Source of the DNA: Stenotrophomonas chelatiphaga
GTDB lineage: Bacteria > Pseudomonadota > Gammaproteobacteria > Xanthomonadales > Xanthomonadaceae
DNA length: 38,044 nt
Direction: 5' to 3'
Assembly: GCF_001431535.1 (NCBI RefSeq)
Contig: NZ_LDJK01000065.1
Coordinates: forward strand, 1-38,044
The notes below the pieces were generated by a model. The model saw nothing but the letters and a program-made list of their open reading frames with translations, did no database searches and was not told the DNA's origin. Shown here piece by piece: positions 1-8,322 of this stretch. The translations under genes were made by a program, and so were the position numbers. Numbering within the stretch: the first letter of the stretch is position 1; each line of letters starts with the position of its first letter.

Positions 1-6
1 CGGGCC

Positions 7-25
7 GCCGGGCCGCAGGCCCGGC
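7..25. repeat. GC-rich palindrome downstream of pepP
   Basis: GCCGGGCC and GGCCCGGC form a perfect 8-bp inverted repeat around GCA, 9 bp beyond the pepP stop codon. A similar palindrome lies at 38023-38041. It may be a REP-type element or act as a transcript end. No T-run follows on the minus strand inside the window. Confidence 0.5.
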
Positions 26-33
26 CCCACCCC

Positions 34-1377
34 TCATCCCTGCATGAACGCTTCGATCTCGTCGGCGCTGCGCGCCAGGCCGGCGGTCAACACCCGATGC
101 CCATCGGCGATGATCAGCACGTCATCCTCGGTGCGGATGCCAATGCCGCGCCAACGCGCCTCCACGCTGGTGTCTTCTGCGCCGACATACAGCCCCGGCT
201 CGATGGTGAACACCATGCCCGGCTCCAGCAGCCGCGACTCGCCCGCCAGTCGGTAATCGCCGACGTCGTGCACGTCCATCCCGATCCAGTGCCCGGTCTT
301 GTGCCGGTAGAAGCGCTTGTACTGCTCCTGGGCGATGTTGTCCTCCACGCTGCCCTTGAGCAGCCCCAGCCGCAGCAGCCCCTCGGTCAGCACCTGCACC
401 GCGGCCAGGTGACCCGCCTCGTACGCCACCCCTGGCCGTGCCTGCGCCAGCGCAGCCGCCTGCGCCGCACCGACCAGGTCATGCAACGCACGCTGCTCGG
501 CAGTGAAACGACCGCTGACCGGGAACGTGCGGGTGATGTCGCTGGCATAGCCGCGGTACTCCGCGCCGGCATCGATCAGCACCAGTTCGCCATCGCGCGT
601 GCGCGCGTTGTTGTCGCGGTAATGCAGGATGCAGCCGTTGCGGCCTGCACCGACGATGCTCGAGTACGCCGGGCACGCGTCATGGGCACGGAACACCCGC
701 TCCAGTTCCGCCTGCAGCTCATATTCGTGGATGCCGGCGCGCGCGGACTGCATCGCCGCACGGTGCGCCCGCACGCTGATCTGTGCAGCCTGCTCCATCA
801 GCGCGATTTCCGCGCCGGACTTGAACAGGCGCTGCTCGTGCAGCAGGTGGCCCAGTTCCAGAAACTCGTGCGGCGGCTGCGCGCCGTGGCGCACCTGCGA
901 ACGCACGCGGTTGACCCAGCCGATCAGCTTGAGGTCGAAATCCGCATCGCGCCCGAAGTGGTAGTACACCCGCGAGCGCCCTTCCAGCATCCCCGGCAGG
1001 ATGTCGTCCAGGTCCTCGATGGGATAGGCGTCGTCCATGCCGAAATCGGCCACCGCGCCTTCCTGGCCGGCGCGGCTGCCGTCCCACGCTTCCCGTTCGG
1101 CGTCGCGTTCGCGGCAGAACAGGATGACCTCGCCGTGCCGCCGCCCGGGAATCAGCACCAACACCGCTTCCGGCTCCGGGAAGCCGCTCAGGTACTGGAA
1201 GTCCGAATCCTGGCGGTACGGATAATGCGTATCCAGGCTGCGCACTTTTTCCGCAGCGGCCGGCAGCACCAGGATCGCATCGTCGCCGGCCATCTCCATC
1301 AGCTGGCGCCGGCGCCGCTTGTACTCGGCCGCGCCGATCCCGGTGCGCTGGCGCAGGTCCATGCGATCGCCCGCCAT
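34..1377 (-). CDS. pepP: Xaa-Pro aminopeptidase P (PepP)
   Basis: Cytosolic dimetal aminopeptidase that removes an N-terminal residue preceding proline. The protein is 447 aa, about the family length. The N-terminal aminopeptidase P domain spans about residues 12-150 and the C-terminal pita-bread (M24) domain about 190-440. All five metal ligands are visible: D269 (LVLIDAG), D280 (ASDITRTFP), H363 (HKTGHWIG), E393 (FTIEPGLYVG) and E417 (IGIRTEDD). The ATG at 1377 shares one base with the upstream ygfB stop (TGATG), so translation is probably coupled. The ygfB-pepP order beside zapA and 6S RNA matches the E. coli arrangement, where ubiH follows pepP; here that position lies off the left edge. 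Confidence 0.96.
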   Translation of the reverse strand: MAGDRMDLRQRTGIGAAEYKRRRRQLMEMAGDDAILVLPAAAEKVRSLDTHYPYRQDSDFQYLSGFPEPEAVLVLIPGRRHGEVILFCRERDAEREAWDGSRAGQEGAVADFGMDDAYPIEDLDDILPGMLEGRSRVYYHFGRDADFDLKLIGWVNRVRSQVRHGAQPPHEFLELGHLLHEQRLFKSGAEIALMEQAAQISVRAHRAAMQSARAGIHEYELQAELERVFRAHDACPAYSSIVGAGRNGCILHYRDNNARTRDGELVLIDAGAEYRGYASDITRTFPVSGRFTAEQRALHDLVGAAQAAALAQARPGVAYEAGHLAAVQVLTEGLLRLGLLKGSVEDNIAQEQYKRFYRHKTGHWIGMDVHDVGDYRLAGESRLLEPGMVFTIEPGLYVGAEDTSVEARWRGIGIRTEDDVLIIADGHRVLTAGLARSADEIEAFMQG

Positions 1378-1925
1378 CAGTTCAGGCGCTGGCGGTGGCG
1401 CGCAGCCATCACGCAGTCGCCATGCAGCAGCAGCACGGCGATGCGGATGAACTCTTCGATCTCGGCCAGCGCTTCGTCGTCGTCCTCGCCATCGCTGTCG
1501 AAGTCCTCGCTGGAGGCCTGGGCCAGCTTGGCCAGGTCATTCAGGGCCTCTTCGCCTTCTTCGGACAGCGCCGGGCGCTTGTGCCCCGAGCCCAGCCCGA
1601 AGCCGCCCAGGAACGCCCGCGCCCAAGTGAACAGGGCATCCACCTGGGCTTCGGTCTGGGTACTGTCGCTGAGCAGCAGCTCGAAGCCGAAATCACGGTC
1701 TTCCAGCTGCTTGATCGTCACCTCCAGCAACTGCGCCAGCGCGCTTCCCTCGGCCACCGGCTGCAGCGCATCGTCGGCCAGCACGCGGGCCGGCCAGTCG
1801 TTGCCCGGCGCGCCGCCGGCGGCCAGCCAGCCGCACAGGCCACCGTGCAGCTCGGCCGGGGTGGCGCCCAGCCCCAGCGCCGCGCTGGCGCGGGAAACGT
1901 CGTCGATGGAAGGAAGTTCGGTCAT
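1377..1925 (-). CDS. ygfB: UPF0149 family protein (YgfB-like)
   Basis: Acidic protein of 182 aa related to E. coli YgfB (UPF0149/YecA family). The family signature is visible near the N-terminus (ELHGGLCGWLAAGG, about residues 25-38) and in the acidic C-terminal half (about 130-165), which ends with conserved helices (EEFIRIAVLLL). It has no signal peptide or membrane segment, so it is cytosolic. It is first in a two-gene unit with pepP, joined by a one-base stop/start overlap. The biochemical role of the family is not settled. The start at 1925 is the first ATG and leaves a divergent promoter region of about 140 bp towards the zapA unit. Confidence 0.9.
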   Translation of the reverse strand: MTELPSIDDVSRASAALGLGATPAELHGGLCGWLAAGGAPGNDWPARVLADDALQPVAEGSALAQLLEVTIKQLEDRDFGFELLLSDSTQTEAQVDALFTWARAFLGGFGLGSGHKRPALSEEGEEALNDLAKLAQASSEDFDSDGEDDDEALAEIEEFIRIAVLLLHGDCVMAARHRQRLN

Positions 1926-2066
1926 CTGCAGGCTCGTTTGTGATGGGGGCGACCCACGCAGTCCTGCCTGTGTCGCCGATGGGCTAGTTTAGAACGTGGC
2001 GCGTCGCCCCGCAGCCCGTGCCCCTGACGCTTGACCGTCATCAACGGCCCTGAGACTCTTGCCGCC

Positions 2067-2288
2067 ATGGACCATCCCAGCCCGCTCGACCAGTTGCAGG
2101 CCTTCGCCGCCCGGGTGGAGGCGCTGCTTGAGCGTAACCAGCGGCTGGCCGAAGAGAACCGCAGCCTGCGCCACCAGCAGGAACAGCTGGTCAACGAACG
2201 CTCCACCCTGCTGGCCAAGAACGAGCAGGCGCGCTCGCGGGTGGAAGCGATGATCACCCGGCTCAAATCCCTGGAGCAGCACACATGA
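2067..2288 (+). CDS. TIGR02449-type small coiled-coil protein next to zapA
   Basis: Protein of 73 aa, nearly all predicted coiled coil: heptad-like leucines run through residues 8-70 (LDQLQAF, VEALLERNQRLAEEN, LLAKNEQA, MITRLKSLEQ). I chose the ATG at 2067, preceded by TGAGA about 10 nt upstream; a TTG at 2031 would add 12 residues but lies before any good ribosome site. The stop overlaps the zapA start as ATGA, so the two are translationally coupled. Proteins of this size and shape immediately upstream of zapA are common in gammaproteobacteria and are usually left without a function. A link to cell division is inferred only from position. Confidence 0.82.
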   Translation: MDHPSPLDQLQAFAARVEALLERNQRLAEENRSLRHQQEQLVNERSTLLAKNEQARSRVEAMITRLKSLEQHT

Positions 2289-2578
2289 GCGGTGCCGAAC
2301 CGGTAAACGTCCGCCTGCTTGATCGCGATTACACCGTCGGCGTCACCGCCGAGGAGCGCGACAGCCTGATGGCCGCCTCGCGCCTGCTGGATGCGAAGAT
2401 GCGCGAAATCCGCGGCAGCAACCGCATGGCGGCCGTCGACCGCGTCGCGGTGCTGGCGGCCTTGAACCTGGCGCACGAGCTGCAGCAGCTGCGTGATGAG
2501 AACGCCCGCCAGGCCGTTGCCCTGCAGCAGACCCTGGCCGACATGAACCGTCGGCTGGACCGCGCGATCGACGTGTAA
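2285..2578 (+). CDS. zapA: Cell division protein ZapA
   Basis: Protein of 97 aa that in its family binds FtsZ and promotes bundling of the Z-ring at midcell. The ZapA globular domain is at residues 5-45 (VNVRLLDRDYTVG, then EERDSLMAASRLLDAKMREI) and a C-terminal coiled coil at about 55-95 (ALNLAHELQQLRDEN) would form the dimer and tetramer stalk. The start overlaps the stop of the upstream coiled-coil gene by ATGA. Downstream comes 6S RNA and then fau, the arrangement known from E. coli, which supports the call. Confidence 0.95.
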   Translation: MSGAEPVNVRLLDRDYTVGVTAEERDSLMAASRLLDAKMREIRGSNRMAAVDRVAVLAALNLAHELQQLRDENARQAVALQQTLADMNRRLDRAIDV

Positions 2579-2645
2579 CGCCGCGTAATCTGAATTGGCA
2601 CGCACTGTTGCCGACGAACGGACTACCCCTGCGCAGCGAGCTGGT

Positions 2646-2651
2646 TATACT
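2646..2651 (+). promoter_or_regulatory. -10 element of the 6S RNA gene
   Basis: TATACT lies 6-7 bases before the left arm of the 6S closing stem (starting about 2658), which places the transcription start at the base of the RNA. A TG dinucleotide just upstream (2642-2643) may help; no good -35 is seen at 17 bp. Confidence 0.7.
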
Positions 2652-2657
2652 GTTCCT

Positions 2658-2845
2658 GCGTTCTCTGCGGTACACGACGGCATGTGCAAACATTCGCCTT
2701 GTCCCTTAAGAACGACACCGGGAGCGCGACGGCGCCGGGAGTGCATGTCCGCCTTGCAGCGGGAAGCCCGATGGTTCCCCAGCGTTCCCACTTGAGCCCC
2801 TGGGTTCAAGGTCGTTTCGCATGCATCGTCATTGCGGAGAATGCA
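2658..2845 (+). ncRNA. ssrS: 6S RNA
   Basis: 6S RNA binds sigma-70 RNA polymerase and acts as a promoter mimic in stationary phase. The ends form a long closing stem: GCGTTCTCTGCGGT at 2658-2671 pairs with ATTGCGGAGAATGC at 2831-2844, with some G-U pairs. The 3' half holds the conserved TTGAGCCCCTGGGTTCAAGG (2793-2812), close to the E. coli 6S segment. The length of about 187 nt and the position between zapA and fau both match the family. A -10 hexamer sits just upstream and a strong intrinsic terminator starts 10 nt after the 3' end. Exact ends are estimates; the mature ends are normally produced by processing. Confidence 0.93.
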
Positions 2846-2854
2846 ATATTCGAC

Positions 2855-2889
2855 AAAGGCGGCGTCTTCGGATGTCGCCTTTGTTTTTT
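2855..2889 (+). terminator. Intrinsic terminator after 6S RNA
   Basis: A 12-bp stem (AAAGGCGGCGTC with GATGTCGCCTTT, two G-U pairs) closed by a TTCG tetraloop and followed by GTTTTTTC. It ends 6S transcription before fau. Confidence 0.93.
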
Positions 2890-2905
2890 CCGGTCGGCCG
2901 CGCGG

Positions 2906-2911
2906 CACAAT
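2906..2911 (+). promoter_or_regulatory. -10-like hexamer, probable leaderless fau transcript
   Basis: CACAAT is followed by six bases and then the fau ATG at 2918, so a start at normal spacing would fall on the A of ATG. No Shine-Dalgarno is present. The T-rich tail of the 6S terminator (TTGTTT at 2881) may serve as a -35 with long spacing (19 bp). Confidence 0.5.
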
Positions 2912-2917
2912 AGCGCC

Positions 2918-3526
2918 ATGCCCTCCTCGCCCCCCTCGATACCCGATCCCCGCAATGCGTTGCGCGCCGCGCTCCGCCAGCGTCGCCGCGACCTGCCCGC
3001 CGCAGCCCGGATCGACGCCGCCGACCGCCTCGCCGCGCGCCTGCTGGCGCTGCCGTTCGCCCCGCAACGCGGGCATGTCGCCGGTTACTGGGCGATGGAT
3101 GGCGAAATCGCCCTGCATCGGTGGCAGCTGAGCCTGCCCGACACGGTCACCTACTGCCTGCCGGTGCTGCACGACAACGTCCTGCGCTTTGCGCCCTGGC
3201 GTCCGGGCCAGGCGCTGCGGCAGAACCGTTTCGGCATTCCCGAACCCGACCTGGACCCTGCCGATACGCTGGCGGCCGGCGCGATGGACCTGGTGGTGAC
3301 CCCGCTGGTCGGCTTCGACGCACAGGGCGGCCGGCTGGGCATGGGAGGGGGCTGGTATGATCGCAGCTTCGCCTTCCGGCACGACCGCCCTGCTCCGCCG
3401 TGGCTGGTCGGCGCGGCTTTCGCCGTGCAGCAGGTCGATGCGCTGGCCGTCGCGTCCTGGGACGTGGCGCTGGACGCCATCTGCACCGAAGCCGACACCC
3501 TTTTCGCCTCGCACGTGACCGCATGA
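2918..3526 (+). CDS. fau: 5-formyltetrahydrofolate cyclo-ligase
   Basis: Cytosolic ATP-dependent enzyme converting 5-formyl-THF to 5,10-methenyl-THF, salvaging folate. The protein is 202 aa, a normal length. The N-terminal arginine-rich helix (LRAALRQRRRDLP) and the family signature PLVGFDAQGGRLGMGGGWYD (about residues 129-148, glycine-rich loop with final YD) are present. I chose the ATG at 2918: longer readings run back through 6S RNA and its terminator. No ribosome site precedes it, and a -10-like CACAAT sits six bases upstream. Its stop overlaps the ATG of the EVE-domain gene. Its place after 6S RNA matches ygfA in E. coli. Confidence 0.93.
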   Translation: MPSSPPSIPDPRNALRAALRQRRRDLPAAARIDAADRLAARLLALPFAPQRGHVAGYWAMDGEIALHRWQLSLPDTVTYCLPVLHDNVLRFAPWRPGQALRQNRFGIPEPDLDPADTLAAGAMDLVVTPLVGFDAQGGRLGMGGGWYDRSFAFRHDRPAPPWLVGAAFAVQQVDALAVASWDVALDAICTEADTLFASHVTA

Positions 3527-4002
3527 CTGCCCGCAAGCGCTATTGGCTGATGAAGTCCGAACCGGACGCCTTTTCCATCGACGACCTGCAACGCGTCGGC
3601 ACCGAGCCCTGGAACGGCGTCCGCAATTACCAGGCGCGCAACTTCATGCGCGACGGGATGCACGTCGGCGACGGCATCCTGTTCTACCACTCCAACACCA
3701 AGGTGCCTGGCATCGTCGGCATCGCCACGGTGGCCAGTGCCGCCTATCCCGATGACACCCAGTTCGATCCGCAGTCGGACTACCACGACCCCAAGGCGAC
3801 CCGCGAAGAGCCGCGCTGGATGCTGGTGGACGTGGGCTTCGAGCGCAAGCTGGAGCGGGTCATCGCGCTGGATGAAATCAAGCTGCACGCCGATGCGCTG
3901 GGCGAGGGATTCCCGCTCACCGCCAAGGGCAACCGCCTTTCCGTGTTCCCGGTGACCGCTGCGCAGTGGAAGCTGCTGCTGTCGCTGGAACGCAGACCCT
4001 GA
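3523..4002 (+). CDS. EVE domain-containing protein
   Basis: Protein of 159 aa made of a single EVE domain, a PUA-like fold. Conserved features are KRYWLMKSEPDAFSIDDL (residues 5-22), PWNGVRNYQARNFM (about 29-42), the FYHSN motif (about 54-58), VGIA, and the region around EPRWMLVDV. The family is thought to bind modified bases in nucleic acids, by analogy with YTH and ASCH domains; the target here is unknown. The ATG overlaps the fau stop (ATGA), suggesting coupling. rpiA follows after 21 bp, so fau, this gene and rpiA may be co-transcribed. Confidence 0.9.
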   Translation: MTARKRYWLMKSEPDAFSIDDLQRVGTEPWNGVRNYQARNFMRDGMHVGDGILFYHSNTKVPGIVGIATVASAAYPDDTQFDPQSDYHDPKATREEPRWMLVDVGFERKLERVIALDEIKLHADALGEGFPLTAKGNRLSVFPVTAAQWKLLLSLERRP

Positions 4003-4023
4003 TCCTCCATCGAGACCGCCCGC

Positions 4024-4671
4024 ATGTCCGAAGCCAAGCGCCTGGCCGCTGAAAAATCCATCGAATACGTCGAAGACGGCATGATCGTCGGGGTCGGCAC
4101 CGGCTCCACCGTCGCCTACTTCATCGATGCGCTGGGCCGCATCCAGCACCGTATCAAGGGCGCGGTGTCCAGTTCCGAACAGAGCACCGCGCGCCTGAAG
4201 CAGCTCGGCATCGACGTGCTGGAGCTCAACCATACCGGCAGCCTGTCGCTGTACGTGGACGGTGCCGACGAGTGCGATCCGGGCAAGTGCCTGATCAAGG
4301 GCGGCGGCGCCGCGCTGACCCGCGAGAAGATCATCGCCGAGGCCAGCGAGCGCTTCATCTGCATCGTGGACCCGTCCAAGCAGGTGCCGGTGCTGGGCCG
4401 GTTCCCGCTGCCGGTGGAAGTGATCCCGATGGCGCGCAGCCTGGTCGCCCGCCAGATCCGCGACATGACCGGCGGCCAGCCGACCTGGCGCGAGGGCGTG
4501 GTGACCGACAACGGCAACCAGATCCTGGACATCCACCACCTGCAGATCACCGATCCGGAAAAGCTCGAGCGCGAGCTCAACCAGCTGCCCGGCGTGGTCT
4601 GCGTGGGCCTGTTCGCGCGCCGCCGCGCCGACGTGGTGATCGTCGGCGGCGAACCGCCGGTGGTGCTCTGA
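4024..4671 (+). CDS. rpiA: Ribose-5-phosphate isomerase A
   Basis: Interconverts ribose 5-phosphate and ribulose 5-phosphate in the pentose phosphate pathway. The protein is 215 aa (E. coli RpiA is 219). The phosphate-binding loop GVGTGSTV is at residues 23-30. The catalytic set aligns with E. coli at a constant two-residue offset: D79 and D82 in YVDGADE, K92 in IKGGGAAL and E101 in TREKI. The C-terminal [15 protein letters not shown] is also typical. It lies 21 bp after the EVE-domain gene and 61 bp before the DUF192 gene. Confidence 0.97.
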   Translation: MSEAKRLAAEKSIEYVEDGMIVGVGTGSTVAYFIDALGRIQHRIKGAVSSSEQSTARLKQLGIDVLELNHTGSLSLYVDGADECDPGKCLIKGGGAALTREKIIAEASERFICIVDPSKQVPVLGRFPLPVEVIPMARSLVARQIRDMTGGQPTWREGVVTDNGNQILDIHHLQITDPEKLERELNQLPGVVCVGLFARRRADVVIVGGEPPVVL

Positions 4672-4732
4672 TTCCCTGCCGGGCGTGCGCTGCAAGGCCC
4701 GCCTGACCGTTTCTCCTATCGAGGACAACCCG

Positions 4733-5179
4733 ATGTCGATCCGTTCCCTGCTCCTGCTGCCGCTGCTCGCGCTGGCCGGCTGCGCCACCGGTGCATCCCA
4801 GCACTGGGTGGAGCTCGATGGCGCCCGCTACAAAGTGGAACTGGCGCAGAACGATGAAACCCGCGCGCGCGGGCTGATGTTCCGCGACAGCCTGCCCGAA
4901 GACCACGGCATGCTGTTCATCCATGACCGCGAGGAACCCCTCGCCTACTGGATGAAGAACACCCGGATCGGCCTGGACATCCTGTACTTCGACAGTGCGC
5001 GCAAGCTGGTCAGCCAGCAGCGCGACGTGCCGCCGTGCTCGGCCGGGGACCGATGCCCGCCGTATCCGAGCAGCGGGCCGGCACGCTACGTGCTGGAGCT
5101 CAATGCCGGCCAGGCGGAGAAGATCAAGTTGAAGGACGGCACCGAACTGAAGCTGGGCCCGGGCATCCCGCCGCTCTGA
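4733..5179 (+). CDS. DUF192 family lipoprotein
   Basis: Protein of 148 aa with a lipoprotein signal: the basic and hydrophobic start ends in the lipobox LAGC, with the acylated cysteine at residue 17. The mature part is a DUF192 domain (about residues 25-145) with typical RARGLMFR, MLFIHD, YWMKNTRIGLDILYFD and CxxxP segments. The family is widespread in bacteria and archaea without a settled function. The ATG at 4733 follows GAGGA by 7 nt; an upstream ATG at 4685 has no ribosome site. The residue after the lipid cysteine is Ala, which predicts outer-membrane sorting. A hairpin with a short T-run follows the gene. Confidence 0.88.
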   Translation: MSIRSLLLLPLLALAGCATGASQHWVELDGARYKVELAQNDETRARGLMFRDSLPEDHGMLFIHDREEPLAYWMKNTRIGLDILYFDSARKLVSQQRDVPPCSAGDRCPPYPSSGPARYVLELNAGQAEKIKLKDGTELKLGPGIPPL

Positions 5180-5191
5180 CCGGAACCACCC

Positions 5192-5220
5192 GGATGCCGG
5201 TCGCCGGCCGGCATCCTTTC
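5192..5220 (+). terminator. Probable terminator after the DUF192 gene
   Basis: GGATGCCGG (5192-5200) pairs with CCGGCATCC (5208-5216) over a 7-nt loop, followed by TTTC. The T-run is short, so efficiency is uncertain. Confidence 0.6.
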
Positions 5221-5267
5221 ACCTGCTGCAGCTTGAAACCTTGCGGCATTGCCGCCAGTCTGTAGGC

Positions 5268-6113
5268 ATGCAGGACCGGATCACATTGCCCGACTGGGAC
5301 ACCTTGGCCGAACTCGACGACGAGTCGCTGCCACTGCTGCCCACTGCGTTGCTCATCGCACGCGACGAATATCCCGCACTGGATCCCACGGTGTACGACG
5401 CGACCGTGCAGGCGCACGTCGACCACCTGCGCGCGGAAGTGGAGATCATCGCGTCGGCGCCGCTGAAGATGGCTGCGATCAACCGCCACCTGTTCGATGA
5501 GCTGGGTTACAGCGGCGACCACGACGAATACTACGATCCGCGCAACAGCTATCTCAACGAGGTGTTCGAGCGCCGCCTCGGCAATCCGATCTCGCTGGCA
5601 CTGGTGCAGATGGAGGTCGCCCGCCGCCTCGGCATCGTGCTGGACGGGGTGTCCTTCCCCGGCCATTTCCTGGTGCGCCTGCCGATGGAAGAAGGGATGT
5701 TGGTGATGGACCCGTTCAACGGCGGCCGTCCGCTGGGCGTGGAAGAACTGCGCGAGCGCGCAAGTTCGCATCTCGGCGGCCAGCGACCGGACGACCAGGT
5801 GCTGGCGCAGATCCTCGACCCCGCGCCCAGCCGCGCGATCCTGATGCGGATGCTGCGCAACCTGCAGGGCGTCTACGCGGAAAACCACCAGTGGGACCGC
5901 GCCGCGCGCAGCGCCGACCGCCTGCTGAAACTGGCGCCGGAAAACGACGACGCGCTGCGCGACCGCGGCCTGGCCTACCTGAAGCTGGAGTACCTGGCCG
6001 GTGCGCGCCGCGATCTGGGCCGCTACGTGCAGCGCAATCCCGACGCGGGCGACGCGCAGGCCCTGCGCGAGAAACTGGTGGACCTCGGCGGGCCACGCAC
6101 GCGGCTGCATTGA
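5268..6113 (+). CDS. SirB1 family protein (transglutaminase-like core with TPR)
   Basis: Protein of 281 aa related to E. coli SirB1/YchA. The transglutaminase-like core (Transglut_core2) covers about residues 50-190, with conserved NSYLNEVFERRLGNPISLAL and VSFPGHFLVRLP; the TPR-like C-terminus (about 215-270) reads NHQWDRAARSADRLLKLAPE onwards. The catalytic cysteine of true transglutaminases is not seen at NPISLAL, as is usual for this family, so it is unlikely to be an active enzyme. I chose the ATG at 5268 over a TTG at 5241. No ribosome site is visible; TTGAAA at 5233 could be a -35 for a very short leader. Confidence 0.87.
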   Translation: MQDRITLPDWDTLAELDDESLPLLPTALLIARDEYPALDPTVYDATVQAHVDHLRAEVEIIASAPLKMAAINRHLFDELGYSGDHDEYYDPRNSYLNEVFERRLGNPISLALVQMEVARRLGIVLDGVSFPGHFLVRLPMEEGMLVMDPFNGGRPLGVEELRERASSHLGGQRPDDQVLAQILDPAPSRAILMRMLRNLQGVYAENHQWDRAARSADRLLKLAPENDDALRDRGLAYLKLEYLAGARRDLGRYVQRNPDAGDAQALREKLVDLGGPRTRLH

Positions 6114-6135
6114 GCCGCACCGCGCGGTGCACGGT

Positions 6136-6327
6136 TCAGTCCAGTTCCACCATCTCGAAATCATCCTTGGTCACGCCGCAGTCCGGGCAGGTCCAGGTGT
6201 CCGGCACGTCTTCCCAGCGGGTCCCCGCCGCGATGCCTTCTTCGGGCAGGCCGTCTGCTTCGTGGTACAGGAATCCACAGACCACGCACATCCACGTGCG
6301 GAACACGGCCGGGGGGGTGTCGCTCAT
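6136..6327 (-). CDS. Rubredoxin
   Basis: Small iron-sulfur-free Fe(Cys)4 electron carrier of 63 aa. The four iron ligands are C14, C17 (MCVVCGFLY) and C47, C50 (TCPDCGVTKDDF). The family residues between them (GIAAGTRWEDVPDTWTCPDC) are intact. The ATG at 6327 follows AAGGGG by about 7 nt on the minus strand, which fixes the start against longer readings. It is divergent from thiE and convergent with the SirB1-like gene. The redox partner is not encoded nearby. Confidence 0.95.
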   Translation of the reverse strand: MSDTPPAVFRTWMCVVCGFLYHEADGLPEEGIAAGTRWEDVPDTWTCPDCGVTKDDFEMVELD

Positions 6328-6409
6328 GGGATGTTCCCCTTCAAAATGACGTCCTTCAATGCACTCCGTGGCCATTGTCCCATCGTGGCCACGCAACCGG
6401 TAGCCATCC

Positions 6410-7045
6410 ATGTCCCCTACGCCTGCAACGCCTCGCGGCGTGTACCTGATCACCCCGGACGAGCCCGATACCGCACGCCTGCTGGCGCGTGTCGAGCCGC
6501 TGCTCGCCGCCGGCACCACGTGGCTGCAGTACCGCAACAAGACCGCGACGGCGGCGCTGCGCCGCGAGCAGGCGGCCGCCCTGCAGGCCCTGTGCGTCCG
6601 CCATGACGTGCCCTTGCTGATCAACGATGACGCGCCGCTGGCGCAGGCGGTCGGCGCCGCCGGCGTGCATATCGGTGAAGACGACGGCGGCGTGGCGGCG
6701 GCACGCGCGCTGCTGGGGCCGGCGGCACTGGTCGGCGCATCCTGTTACGACGAACCTTCGCTGGCACGGGAGGCCGTCGCCGCCGGCGCCAGCTACGTGG
6801 CCTTCGGTGCGTTCTTCCCCAGCCGCAGCAAGGCGACCACCCGCCGCGCCACGCCGGAACTGCTGCGGCAAAGCGCCGCACTGGGCGTGCCGCGGGTGGC
6901 GATCGGCGGGCTGACGCCGGACAATGTCGGTCCCGTCATCGCCGCCGGTGCAGACCTGGTGGCGGTGATCAGCAGCGTGTTCGAAGCCGCCGACCCGGTC
7001 TCCACGCTGCACGCCTATCTCGCCTGCTTCAAGGATCCCGCATGA
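6410..7045 (+). CDS. thiE: Thiamine-phosphate synthase
   Basis: Couples HMP-pyrophosphate and thiazole phosphate to make thiamine monophosphate. The protein is 211 aa with a TIM-barrel pattern: VYLITPD at 11-17, WLQYRNK (about 38-44), [10 protein letters not shown] (about 69-78), GVHIGEDD (about 85-92), [15 protein letters not shown] with a TIM phosphate site, and [10 protein letters not shown] (about 164-173). thiC lies far away at 34.2 kb and carries a TPP riboswitch; none is visible here. The stop overlaps the hemL start (ATGA), so both are probably translated from one mRNA. Confidence 0.95.
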   Translation: MSPTPATPRGVYLITPDEPDTARLLARVEPLLAAGTTWLQYRNKTATAALRREQAAALQALCVRHDVPLLINDDAPLAQAVGAAGVHIGEDDGGVAAARALLGPAALVGASCYDEPSLAREAVAAGASYVAFGAFFPSRSKATTRRATPELLRQSAALGVPRVAIGGLTPDNVGPVIAAGADLVAVISSVFEAADPVSTLHAYLACFKDPA

Positions 7046-8322
7046 ACCACGACCAGTCCCACGCCCTGTTCACCCGCGCCCAGGCGCTGCTGCCCGGTGG
7101 CGTCAATTCGCCGGTGCGCGCGTTCAAGTCGGTGGGCGGCGAGCCGTTCTTCGTCGAACGCGCCGACGGCGCCTACCTGCATGACGTGGATGGCAACCGC
7201 TACATCGACTACGTCGGTTCGTGGGGTCCGATGATCGTCGGCCACAACCATCCCGCAGTGCGCCAGGCGGTCAAGAAGGCCGCTGACAGTGGCCTGTCCT
7301 TCGGCGCACCGTGCGCGGCCGAAGTCACCATGGCCGAGACATTGACCCGGCTGGTGCCTTCCTGCGAGATGGTGCGGATGGTCAACTCCGGTACCGAAGC
7401 CACGCTGTCGGCGATCCGCCTGGCGCGCGGTGCCACCGGCCGCAGCCGCATCGTCAAGTTCGAAGGCTGCTACCACGGCCATGGCGACTCATTCCTGGTC
7501 AAGGCCGGCAGCGGCATGCTGACCCTCGGCGTGCCCACCTCACCGGGCGTGCCGGCCGGCCTGAGCGAGCTGACCCTGACCCTGCCCTACAACGATTTCG
7601 ACGCCGCTACCGCGCTGTTCGAAGCACAGGGCGAGCAGATCGCCGGCCTGATCATCGAACCGGTGGTCGGCAATGCCAACTGCATTCCGCCGCGCGAGGG
7701 CTACCTGCAGCACCTGCGCGCGCTGTGCACGCGCTTCGGCACCGTGCTGATCTTCGATGAAGTGATGACCGGCTTCCGGGTTGCGCTGGGCGGCGCCCAG
7801 GCGCACTACGGCGTCACCCCGGACCTGACCACCTTCGGCAAGATCATCGGCGGCGGCATGCCGGTGGGTGCCTACGGCGGCAAGCGCGAGCTGATGCAGC
7901 AGATCTCACCGGCCGGCCCGATCTACCAGGCCGGCACGCTGAGCGGCAATCCGGTGGCGATGGCCGCCGGGCTGGCGATGCTGGAACTGGTGCAGCAGCC
8001 GGGCTTCCATGCGCAGTTGTCCGCGCGCGCCGCGCGCCTGTGCGCGGGCCTGGAACAGGCGGCCGCCGAGGCGGGCGTGAGCGTCACCACCACCCAGGTG
8101 GGCGGCATGTTCGGCCTGTTCTTCACCGACCAGAAGGTGGAGACCTATGCCCAGGCCACCGCCTGTGACATCCCCGCCTTCAACCGTTTCTTCCACGCGA
8201 TGCTGGAACAGGGCGTGTTCCTGGCCCCCTCCGCCTACGAGGCGGGTTTCCTGTCCAGCGCCCACGACGACGAGGTGATCGAGGCGACCCTCGCCGCCGC
8301 CCGCATCGCCTTCAAGGCCTAG
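7042..8322 (+). CDS. hemL: Glutamate-1-semialdehyde 2,1-aminomutase
   Basis: PLP enzyme making 5-aminolevulinate from glutamate-1-semialdehyde in the C5 route of tetrapyrrole synthesis. The protein is 426 aa, the family length. The PLP lysine is K267 in [18 protein letters not shown]. Other signatures are [17 protein letters not shown] (17-33), [17 protein letters not shown] (114-130), [10 protein letters not shown] (140-149) and [12 protein letters not shown] (237-248). It is translationally coupled to thiE. Its TAG stop interlocks with the TAG of the convergent azurin gene in a single CTAG at 8319-8322. Confidence 0.97.
   Translation: MNHDQSHALFTRAQALLPGGVNSPVRAFKSVGGEPFFVERADGAYLHDVDGNRYIDYVGSWGPMIVGHNHPAVRQAVKKAADSGLSFGAPCAAEVTMAETLTRLVPSCEMVRMVNSGTEATLSAIRLARGATGRSRIVKFEGCYHGHGDSFLVKAGSGMLTLGVPTSPGVPAGLSELTLTLPYNDFDAATALFEAQGEQIAGLIIEPVVGNANCIPPREGYLQHLRALCTRFGTVLIFDEVMTGFRVALGGAQAHYGVTPDLTTFGKIIGGGMPVGAYGGKRELMQQISPAGPIYQAGTLSGNPVAMAAGLAMLELVQQPGFHAQLSARAARLCAGLEQAAAEAGVSVTTTQVGGMFGLFFTDQKVETYAQATACDIPAFNRFFHAMLEQGVFLAPSAYEAGFLSSAHDDEVIEATLAAARIAFKA

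Noticed and set aside
97..1992. Plus-strand open frame of 631 codons over pepP and ygfB
   Set aside because: Antisense shadow of two clear genes; no ribosome site and no recognisable domain.
2684..2917. N-terminal extension of fau by 78 codons
   Set aside because: It would be translated through 6S RNA and its terminator.
3151..4788. Minus-strand open frame of 545 codons over fau, the EVE gene and rpiA
   Set aside because: Histidine- and glutamine-rich shadow typical of GC-rich antisense frames.
6328..6409. TPP riboswitch upstream of thiE
   Set aside because: None of the conserved aptamer pieces (TGAGAT, CCTGATC, GTAGGGAA) occurs here.
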